Part shown: piece after piece, positions 1-4,996 of the stretch | Numbering within the stretch: the first letter of the stretch is position 1 | Layout: every line of letters starts with the position of its first letter | Origin: Planctomycetota bacterium | Lineage (GTDB): Bacteria > Planctomycetota > Phycisphaerae > WQYP01 | Direction: 5' to 3' | Assembly: GCA_021795535.1 (NCBI GenBank) | Contig: JAJYPG010000004.1 | Span: forward strand, 1 to 13,361 | Length of the DNA stretch: 13,361 nt | Notes under the pieces: model-generated | The model's database searches: none | The model's input: only the letters and a program-made list of their open reading frames with translations | What the model was told of the DNA's origin: nothing | Position numbers and translations under genes: made by a program

Positions 1-361
1 TTTCCATCGCCTGCAGATGGCCGTCGGGGCCTTCCGGCGGCGAAAGCAGCAAAACCACGCTGAATACCGGGGCCTGGTCCAGTGCGGCAAAATCCACGCC
101 ATTGGCACTGCGGCCTATCGTTCCGACCCGTTTTTTTATCAGTGGATGTTTAACATGCGGCACCGCAACACCTTTGCCAAAACCGGTGCTGCCATGCTTT
201 TCCCGGTCTAGAATCGCTTTACAGATGTGGTCCACATCGCTGCGGGCTATGGCTTTGGCTTCGGCCAGAGACTCCACAAGCTCGCGTATTACCCCGTCGC
301 GGGCCGTTGTCTTTAATTCAGGCACGATGGCATCTTTGACAATAAATTCTGAAAACTTCAT
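1..361 (-). CDS. ptsN: PTS EIIA (PtsN/fructose-type) domain protein, 3' end cut by window
   Basis: About 120 residues are visible from ATG at 361; the C-terminus runs off the window. EIIA proteins of the fructose/nitrogen PTS take a phosphate from a phosphocarrier (HPr or NPr) on an active-site histidine and act in the cytoplasm either in sugar uptake or as regulators. The conserved active-site block is GVAVPHVKH at residues 64-72, so H69 is the expected phospho-acceptor. The upstream part (IVPELKTTARDGVIRELVES, residues 12-31) matches the family's opening helix, and there is no EIIB or EIIC part in view. A weak GGGAA lies a few bases before the start. It follows hpf by 96 bp on the same strand, an arrangement known from rpoN-hpf-ptsN clusters, which favours a regulatory PtsN over a sugar-specific EIIA. 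The symbol is by similarity only. Confidence 0.82.
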   Translation of the reverse strand, partial: MKFSEFIVKDAIVPELKTTARDGVIRELVESLAEAKAIARSDVDHICKAILDREKHGSTGFGKGVAVPHVKHPLIKKRVGTIGRSANGVDFAALDQAPVFSVVLLLSPPEGPDGHLQAME

Positions 362-402
362 GGTTTTTCCCGTTGCTGTAAATTCACGCCTCGCTTGTTT
401 CC

Positions 403-425
403 ATCCCCGTTTCCCGTCGGGGGAT
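403..425 (-). other. Hairpin in the hpf-ptsN spacer
   Basis: ATCCCC (403-408) and GGGGAT (420-425) form a perfect 6-bp inverted repeat with an 11-nt loop, in the 96-bp gap between hpf and the EIIA gene. A second short dyad, GGCC-4 nt-GGCC, lies on its hpf side. There is no run of T after it, so it is not a standard terminator. It could be a processing or stability element within one transcript. The evidence is weak. Confidence 0.25.
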
Positions 426-457
426 TGGCCATAAGGCCTCGGCTTTACCGGTATGCG

Positions 458-763
458 TTATTCCGGATGCTTGCGGTTCCGGAACTTTTTCTTGTGTTCG
501 GCAATCTGTCGCTCCACTTTGTGAACTGCCATATCAATACACGAATAAAGATCGTCGCCCTCCATGGTCGCCACGAACATATTGCGGTGTTCAGCGCTGA
601 CAATTATTTCCACCCGTTTGGATTTTCCGGAACTGCCATCCAGAATGATTTCAATTTCCTTGATAATATCATAAAATTTGGGCAATTTTCCAGCTTTTTC
701 CTCCGCATGTTGGCGAATTGCGGGGGTTACCTCCATGTGCCGACCAGTCAAAGTGATGATCAC
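458..763 (-). CDS. hpf: Short ribosome hibernation-promoting factor (HPF/YfiA family)
   Basis: This 101-residue protein is of the short HPF type (E. coli HPF and YfiA are about 95-113 residues). The family binds the 30S decoding region in stationary phase or starvation and blocks mRNA and tRNA binding, inactivating or dimerising ribosomes. The opening IITLTGRHMEVTPAIRQHAE (residues 2-21) and the C-terminal DLYSCIDMAVHKVERQIAEH (71-90) followed by a basic KKKFRNRK are family hallmarks. The frame stays open upstream to 856, but I chose GTG at 763 because a perfect AAGGAG (771-776) sits 7 nt before it and the family starts just before this strand; the longer version would add 31 atypical residues. 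The long-form C-terminal dimerisation domain is absent. It is followed by the EIIA gene on the same strand. Confidence 0.9.
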   Translation of the reverse strand: MIITLTGRHMEVTPAIRQHAEEKAGKLPKFYDIIKEIEIILDGSSGKSKRVEIIVSAEHRNMFVATMEGDDLYSCIDMAVHKVERQIAEHKKKFRNRKHPE

Positions 764-770
764 TCGGATA

Positions 771-776
771 CTCCTT
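771..776 (-). promoter_or_regulatory. Shine-Dalgarno that fixes the GTG start of hpf
   Basis: On the minus strand the sequence reads AAGGAG, then a 7-nt spacer, then GTG (761-763). It is the best ribosome binding site in the window and decides between GTG at 763 and the unsupported upstream ATG at 856. Confidence 0.75.
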
Positions 777-974
777 AAACCGGTTGGCCTCCGAAACAAC
801 GCTTCTGCAGGGTCAACCGCATCAATTAACCTATCGACGCGGGCGGGCATCGTCAATAGCGAAACAAACCTGCCCTCTCACAGAGGAGCAATTTTCCGCG
901 ACTTCCCGAGATTCAAGCATTGCGGTCCGGCTTTATACCGCAGTGGTTTTGCACAGCGACTAATTTGCTGTGGC

Positions 975-1029
975 CGGCAACTACCTCCCCGTATACGAGG
1001 CTATGCGGGCACCGTCGAAGAGGTTGCCG
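975..1029 (-). other. Multi-arm dyad between the unknown gene and hpf
   Basis: The 275-bp gap 764-1038 has no convincing gene. It contains CGGCAAC (975-981) paired with GTTGCCG (1023-1029), enclosing CCTC (984-987) with GAGG (997-1000) around a CGTATACG palindrome. A further 6-bp dyad, TGCGGT/ACCGCA, lies at 921-942 and contains a TATAAA on the minus strand (932-937) that could be a -10 for hpf, but no good -35 was found. It may be the 3' end structure of the upstream gene or an hpf leader. Confidence 0.25.
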
Positions 1030-1038
1030 CGGGCCTGG

Positions 1039-1590
1039 TCAGACACGCTGGACTGATTCTATTTCAAAGCCGCTTTGTTCAATTACCCTTTTAACCGCCT
1101 CTTCCGCGGAGGCGTCAACTGATATGGTAAATTTCCGGGTTTCAAAGGCGCTGGTTGCCACATAGGCGGTACATAACGCAAATGCGATGCTGTTTTTCAG
1201 TTCCAGACGTTTGCGGTTGATGTCCGGAATCTGGTTCAGCCGCAGCCGCAGGTTGGTGAGTTCCTCCGTTGCGAAAGTTCCAGGACGCACGGCAAAGCGT
1301 ACGCGGCGCGGTGTGGCAATAAACAGCGCCAATTTTTCCCTTAACAGTTTTTCCAGTGGTAATTCAGTGGATATTTCATCTGGCGAAAAATGCTGGTGCA
1401 GGTGCGACCAGGAATCGTGCAGACAAAAATGAAAAAGATTGTTTCCATCCGGACCTTTGCGTACATCCCACACGCCAACAGCATGTGGCGAGTATTCAGA
1501 GATCATCCGCTCCACCACCGGATTCAAACACCGCACAAAGGCGACCGCGCCCGGATCGGTTTGCAATCTGCTGGTAAGAAATAACTCCAT
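1039..1590 (-). CDS. Hypothetical protein of unknown family, 183 aa
   Basis: I do not recognise this family. The protein starts at ATG 1590 with a weak AAAGAG 8 nt upstream. It has no signal peptide or clear membrane span. Residues 54-67 (HFCLHDSWSHLHQH) carry five histidines and one cysteine close together, which could bind a metal. Residues 106-134 look like a charged amphipathic helix (TFATEELTNLRLRLNQIPDI at its start). A hydrophobic stretch, NSIAFALCTAYVATSAF (133-149), precedes a short beta/alpha-like C-terminus (KFTISVDASAEEAVKRVIEQ). It lies upstream of hpf on the same strand, 275 bp away, and diverges from the helicase gene. It is accepted as real because it fills the space between hpf and a clear divergent spacer and has protein-like composition; the competing frames are shorter and low-quality. 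Confidence 0.6.
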   Translation of the reverse strand: MELFLTSRLQTDPGAVAFVRCLNPVVERMISEYSPHAVGVWDVRKGPDGNNLFHFCLHDSWSHLHQHFSPDEISTELPLEKLLREKLALFIATPRRVRFAVRPGTFATEELTNLRLRLNQIPDINRKRLELKNSIAFALCTAYVATSAFETRKFTISVDASAEEAVKRVIEQSGFEIESVQRV

Positions 1591-1772
1591 GCGATGTGCT
1601 CTTTCTGTATCAAAAGCAACCGTGCCACTGAATCATGTCCAGAAACACTCTGAAGAGCAAGCGATCCGCGTCGCCCGGCTGTGGGCTAATTCCGGGCGGG
1701 TACACGTGAGCTTCCATAGTGGTTCCCGACAAAAACGGGCACACCGCCAATTTCGGGAAGGGAACAATACAG

Positions 1773-1801
1773 TTGGATTGCCGCATCACTTCTTGTATAA
1801 T
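1773..1801 (+). promoter_or_regulatory. Sigma-70 type promoter for the DEAD-box helicase
   Basis: TTGGAT (1773-1778), a 17-bp spacer, and a perfect TATAAT (1796-1801) lie in the 344-bp divergent spacer 1591-1934. Transcription would start near 1808, giving a leader of about 127 nt before ATG 1935. Apart from this promoter and a CACGTG palindrome near 1703-1708, I see nothing clear in the spacer, and I found no convincing promoter for the divergent minus-strand gene. Confidence 0.6.
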
Positions 1802-1934
1802 GGAGTTCTTGAAAACAGCCCACCGGCGCTGACCCCCTCTTGTTGAGTTGCTTACGCTGGAAAAACTTGATGCTGGTTTATGATCGCTATTTGGCGGCGG
1901 CTCTGGTGGTGGCATTGCAAATTTTGGAGAAAAA

Positions 1935-3617
1935 ATGTCCTTTACAACCTATGGTCTTCATGCGGACCTTCTGCGCGGCATTAAAGACCTCGCTTTTACC
2001 CGTCCAACCCCTATTCAGGCGCAAGCCATTCCCGCCGCTATCACTGGCCGCGATGTGCTTGGCTGTGCCGTTACGGGTTCGGGCAAGACAGCCGCGTTTT
2101 TGCTGCCCAGTATGCACCAACTGCTGGTCCGGCCACAATCCGGCAAACGCATGACCCGGGTGCTGGTGCTTACGCCAACTCGTGAACTGGCAACACAAAT
2201 TCAGCAGAATTTTACTTCATTGGCAACCCATACGCCGTTGTCCGGCGCGGCGGTTATTGGCGGAGCGAGCATGGGGCCGCAGGAACATGCCTTTCGCAGC
2301 GGTGTGGACATACTCATCGCCACCCCCGGTCGTTTGCTGGATCACATGAAACGCCCTTATGCCAACCTTTCCGGTCTGGAAATTTTAATTTTGGACGAAG
2401 CCGACCGAATGTTGGATATGGGTTTTCTGCCCGACATTAAGCGCATCTTGAAATTACTCCCGGCCAAACGTCAGACTCTTTTCTTTTCCGCAACCATGCC
2501 TGCGGAAATTCGCACGCTTTCCCGCGACCTGCTTAAAGATCCAGAGATAATTCAGATGGAGCGCCAAAGTGCCCCCGCGGCGGGCATTACCCAGGCCATT
2601 TACCCTGTGTCACAACATTTGAAGTCCGCTCTGCTTTGCGAATTGCTTAAAAGCGATGAACTTCAATCGGTCATCTGCTTTACGCGTACGAAGCACCGGG
2701 CCAATCGCCTGGCTGATCATCTTAAACGCCATGGTCTGGACTGCACGCTTATTCACGGCAACCGCACACAGGCGCAGCGCACCGCCGCGCTCGCCGGTTT
2801 TAAGGCGGGCCGCTATCGCATTCTGGTGGCCACGGATATTGCGGCCCGTGGTATTGATATTGCCGATGTATCGCATGTTATTAATTTTGATTGTCCACAT
2901 ATACCCGATGATTACATTCACCGGGTGGGCCGCACGGGCCGGGCTTCCGCCACGGGCGACGCCTTCACGCTGGTAGCGCCTGAGGAAGAACGCGACCTGC
3001 GCGCCATTGAACGCGCGATTGAGCGCCGTTTGCCGCGCGTTACGCTGCCGGAGTTTAATTATTCGCAGCAGGCGACGGAAAAATTGGAGATTCCAATTGC
3101 CCAGCGCATCGCCGCCATTCGCCAGCGCAAGGCCGATGAACGCGCCTCGCGTGAACGCAAGCAAGGCTCGTCCCTGGGGCATTCCGGTGCGGACCACCGT
3201 GGTGGAAAACTACAGAATTCCTTTGGTAATCGTGCTGGCAGGGGGCATTCCGGCGGGGGCGATTGGTCGAATCGGCCGCGCTCCGGTAGTCCCGGTGGTT
3301 CGTCCACAGCACCGCGTGAAGGTGGACATTTTAACGCCTCACAGCCGCAGCGCGGCCTGCTTCCATCTGATGGCGCAGCGGCCCCGGCAAGCGGTCCAGC
3401 GCATGTGCGGCGCCCTGATGGGCCGCGGCCACGCAATTTCTTTGGCGGTCGTAAAGCCGGTGGAAACGGCGATGCCGGCCAGCCAGGAAAGCCCGGCGGT
3501 TTTACATCACGCAGTGGTGGACAGGGCGGCGGAGGGCCGTTTGGCCGCTCCGGTGGTCGCCCGCCACACCCGCGTAACAAACAAAGCAAACCAGGAAATC
3601 CGTGGCATAAGCCATAA
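1935..3617 (+). CDS. rhlE: DEAD-box ATP-dependent RNA helicase, RhlE-like, with Gly/Arg-rich tail
   Basis: This 560-residue cytoplasmic helicase unwinds short RNA duplexes using ATP and is likely to act in ribosome assembly, RNA decay or cold adaptation. All family motifs are present: Q motif with FTRPTPIQ (21-28), Walker A AVTGSGKT (45-52), Ia PTRELA (81-86), Ib TPGR (130-133), DEAD (154-157), SAT (185-187), motif V ATDIAARGID (299-308) and VI HRVGRTGR (329-336). The two RecA-like domains end near 370. Residues about 400-560 are a low-complexity tail rich in Gly, Arg, Pro, Ser and Asn, common in RhlE-type proteins and expected to be a disordered RNA-binding tail. The start is supported by GGAG 5 nt before ATG. 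The tail is GC-rich and creates long open frames in other registers (for example 3007-3639 plus and 3059-3589 minus), which are artefacts. It has its own promoter and appears to be a single-gene unit. Confidence 0.93.
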   Translation: MSFTTYGLHADLLRGIKDLAFTRPTPIQAQAIPAAITGRDVLGCAVTGSGKTAAFLLPSMHQLLVRPQSGKRMTRVLVLTPTRELATQIQQNFTSLATHTPLSGAAVIGGASMGPQEHAFRSGVDILIATPGRLLDHMKRPYANLSGLEILILDEADRMLDMGFLPDIKRILKLLPAKRQTLFFSATMPAEIRTLSRDLLKDPEIIQMERQSAPAAGITQAIYPVSQHLKSALLCELLKSDELQSVICFTRTKHRANRLADHLKRHGLDCTLIHGNRTQAQRTAALAGFKAGRYRILVATDIAARGIDIADVSHVINFDCPHIPDDYIHRVGRTGRASATGDAFTLVAPEEERDLRAIERAIERRLPRVTLPEFNYSQQATEKLEIPIAQRIAAIRQRKADERASRERKQGSSLGHSGADHRGGKLQNSFGNRAGRGHSGGGDWSNRPRSGSPGGSSTAPREGGHFNASQPQRGLLPSDGAAAPASGPAHVRRPDGPRPRNFFGGRKAGGNGDAGQPGKPGGFTSRSGGQGGGGPFGRSGGRPPHPRNKQSKPGNPWHKP

Positions 3618-3680
3618 AATTTTCATACGACTCGCATGATTCCCCAATGCGGCGAATACCACGCCATCAACGGATTGGTC

Positions 3681-3700
3681 CGGGGCCTTTGATGGCCCCG
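3681..3700 (+). terminator. GC-rich hairpin after the helicase gene
   Basis: CGGGGCC (3681-3687) pairs perfectly with GGCCCCG (3694-3700) around a 6-nt loop TTTGAT, 64 bp after the helicase stop. There is no T-tract, so this is terminator-like only; it could equally block 3' exonucleases. Confidence 0.4.
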
Positions 3701-3750
3701 CCACAGGGCGGCCAGCTATTGATGCACATTTGTTCTGCTGCAGAATTGTA

Positions 3751-3803
3751 GTGTAGGTCTCCAGGCCTGCACGTATTTGACGTTCAGGTCTGAAGGTCTA
3801 CAC
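3751..3803 (+). repeat. Long imperfect hairpin (24-nt arms, 5-nt loop) between convergent genes
   Basis: The arms 3751-3774 and 3780-3803 pair over their whole length around the loop ATTTG: the outer end is GTGTAG/CTACAC and the inner end is ACGT/ACGT. Three pairs are G-T on this strand and two positions are mismatched, so RNA from the plus strand would fold better than RNA from the minus strand, where those pairs become A-C. It sits between the helicase and fasciclin genes, which point at each other, so it may end or insulate transcription. No T-tract flanks it. Confidence 0.5.
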
Positions 3804-3893
3804 CACAAAAATCTGAATTTCACTGTTTGTTAAAAGTATTAACAATTGTCGCATTGAAGCATAACAGCCAACGCCAGTTTCACCTTCCAGGGG

Positions 3894-4448
3894 TTAGTGG
3901 GTGCCGATTGGCTTGGGCGCTAGTACCGCATCAATGGGATAGATAACCGCATTGCGGCAGTAGATCGGTTTGCCTACCACATGGGCACCATCAATACCGG
4001 TAATTTTCGTGCCATTTGATGTTATCAGGGCCTTTTGACCATCACCCATGGTTTGCACGGGTTGGAGTTTGGCGGCGGCGGATGTTATGTCAACCAGACT
4101 GATGTGATACCAGAGCAGATTACGCAGAGGCTGATGATTTGTGTCACGTTCCAGTGAGGTTAGATTGCCTGCGGGCATCCTGGCAAAGGCGGCGTTGGTG
4201 GGTGCAAAAATTGTGTAGTTGCCCGGCATCTTGAAGGTATCATCTAAATTGGCGGAGGAAAGGGCTTTCTTGAGCGTGGAGAATTCAGGTTCCGAATAGA
4301 TGACGGAATAGGCTGTGTACTTGCCTGGGTTGGCGAGTACTTCACGGACAAAGCTCGCCCCCCGATATTCACATCCGGTCAAAGCAATCATAGAGAATCC
4401 CAGAAGCATCAACCCGGCCATTACAACCATTTTCCGTGATTTAAGCAT
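3894..4448 (-). CDS. Fasciclin (FAS1) domain lipoprotein
   Basis: This 184-residue envelope protein has one FAS1 domain. The N-terminus is a lipoprotein signal: basic MLKSRK, a hydrophobic core, then the lipobox LTGC with C26 as the lipid-modified residue. Residue 27 is Glu, so the Asp+2 inner-membrane retention rule does not apply. The FAS1 H1 box is YTIFAPTNAAF (78-88), the central YH is at 114-115, and the H2 box is NAVIYPIDAVLAP (166-178), so the domain is complete from about 45 to 180. FAS1 domains mediate adhesion or protein-protein contact at the surface; the partner is unknown. The start is supported by AAGGAAA (minus strand of 4454-4460) 5 nt before ATG. It stands alone and is convergent with the helicase gene, with a -10 match about 45 bp upstream. 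Confidence 0.88.
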   Translation of the reverse strand: MLKSRKMVVMAGLMLLGFSMIALTGCEYRGASFVREVLANPGKYTAYSVIYSEPEFSTLKKALSSANLDDTFKMPGNYTIFAPTNAAFARMPAGNLTSLERDTNHQPLRNLLWYHISLVDITSAAAKLQPVQTMGDGQKALITSNGTKITGIDGAHVVGKPIYCRNAVIYPIDAVLAPKPIGTH

Positions 4449-4492
4449 GAGAGTTTCCTTCTAAAAAAAGCACTTCGCCTTCAGACTGACAA

Positions 4493-4498
4493 ATTATA
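4493..4498 (-). promoter_or_regulatory. Perfect -10 box (TATAAT) for the fasciclin gene
   Basis: The minus strand reads TATAAT here, 44 bp upstream of the ATG, giving a leader of about 38 nt. No TTG-type -35 box is found at 16-18 bp; the nearest hexamer at 17 bp is GTGCAA. It may rely on an activator. The rest of 4449-4700 has only small dyads (4552-4566, 4585-4599, 4645-4657) and no gene. Confidence 0.45.
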
Positions 4499-4702
4499 GG
4501 GGCTTTCACCGGTTCTTGCACCAGCGATGGAAAGTATTCTACCTTGAGATTCCTCGTTAGGCGAGGGAAATTTACATCCAGCCGTACGGACCGACCGTAT
4601 TCTTTTGGTTCTCTCGGCCAAGGAAAAACTTACAAGTCTGTTATCGGCTGGCAGCCGCCGGATTACTTGGTTATTATGCCAATATTATGGCGACGCGAGA
4701 CC

Positions 4703-4832
4703 ATTTATACTGCGCGCACAAGGATTGAAACAACCGGTGCCAATGGTAGAAGCGGCATCTTGCTGCTTTCGTGTTGATCAGGCCTGAAACTGCCGGTCCA
4801 GAAGGTCTCAAACCTAATGTGCGTGAGGTATA
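4703..4832. repeat. Dispersed intergenic repeat, copy A (130 bp)
   Basis: It aligns with 9519-9648 over its whole length with about 20 differences, including one 1-nt gap in each copy. The core (about 4731-4787) is nearly identical. The ends of copy A are inverted repeats: 4706-4720 pairs with 4818-4832 in 12 Watson-Crick pairs, two G-T pairs and one mismatch. Inside are ACCGG (4733-4737) with CCGGT (4793-4797), a hairpin AGCGGCA-TCT-TGCTGCT (4751-4767) and a perfect palindrome TCAGGCCTGA (4778-4787). It carries no ORF of note. Terminal inverted repeats plus dispersal look like a small non-autonomous mobile element (MITE-like) or a structured RNA repeat. It lies between divergent genes, with a -10 box just outside its right end. 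Confidence 0.75.
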
Positions 4833-4834
4833 CT

Positions 4835-4840
4835 TATAAT
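4835..4840 (+). promoter_or_regulatory. Possible -10 box (TATAAT) for the histidine kinase leader
   Basis: This is an exact TATAAT match 2 bp beyond the right end of repeat copy A. Transcription would start near 4847, just ahead of the structured leader. No good -35 hexamer lies at 16-18 bp, and the -35 position falls inside the repeat, so the repeat may have changed this promoter. Confidence 0.35.
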
Positions 4841-4861
4841 ATGCCTGCCTCGACCGCCCCA

Positions 4862-4971
4862 TTCCTTGCGGCTTGCCGTCACAAGGAAAAGTAAGATGAC
4901 GGCAATGGAAAGCCGTAAACGAGCGGTATGTCCTGACTGATGTTTACGCGCGGCGGCGGAGTGTCCGCCGC
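4862..4971 (+). promoter_or_regulatory. Structured 5' leader of the histidine kinase gene (candidate cis-regulatory RNA)
   Basis: Several exact complementarities lie in 110 nt. S1: TTCCTTG (4862-4868) with CAAGGAA (4882-4888). S2: TTGCCGTCA (4873-4881) with TGACGGCAA (4897-4905). The arm order S1-S2-S1-S2 is that of an H-type pseudoknot with loops of 4, 0 and 8 nt, the last A-rich. An alternative extends S2 by CGGC (4869-4872) with GCCG (4912-4915), which would leave S1 no connecting loop. Further on, CGTAAAC (4914-4920) pairs with GTTTACG (4942-4948), and GCGGCGGA (4953-4960) with TCCGCCGC (4964-4971). The last hairpin ends 14 nt before the GAGG ribosome binding site (4986-4989). It matches no riboswitch class I can recall. 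The pairings are seen in sequence; regulation is inferred. Confidence 0.5.
4896..4940 (+). CDS. Possible leader peptide (14 aa) in the kinase leader
   Basis: ATG at 4896 follows an AAGGAAAA ribosome-binding-like run (4883-4890) and opens a 14-codon frame, MTAMESRKRAVCPD, ending in TGA at 4938-4940. Its start codon lies inside stem S2 of the leader and its stop is just before the GTTTACG arm, so translating it would disrupt these stems, as in attenuation-type control. It is short enough to arise by chance. Confidence 0.25.
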   Translation: MTAMESRKRAVCPD

Positions 4972-4996
4972 GACGGTGCGATATTGAGGACCAAAG

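Noticed and set aside
1610..1915. A 101-codon minus-strand frame in the divergent spacer
   Set aside because: It starts in a low-complexity proline run, lacks a ribosome binding site and covers the helicase promoter.
1840..2154. A plus-strand frame in the helicase leader running into the helicase gene
   Set aside because: It is out of frame with the helicase, and its reading after 1935 is only a shadow. A short leader peptide from ATG 1870 is possible but has no supporting signal.
3059..3589. A 176-codon minus-strand, proline-rich frame opposite the helicase tail
   Set aside because: It is the complement of the Gly-rich coding sequence, and Gly codons read backwards give Pro. It has no independent support.
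3007..3639. A 210-codon plus-strand frame inside the helicase tail
   Set aside because: It overlaps the helicase C-terminus in another register. The GC-rich Gly/Arg codons of the tail keep several frames open, and the protein has no recognisable domain.
4723..4731. GATTGAAAC in repeat copy A, like the end of some CRISPR repeats
   Set aside because: There is no array. The motif occurs once and is altered in copy B, and no cas genes are present.
4933..4942. CTGACTGATG resembling part of a hammerhead ribozyme core
   Set aside because: The required CUGAUGA is not complete, and no GAAA/cleavage-site elements or three-stem junction are found.
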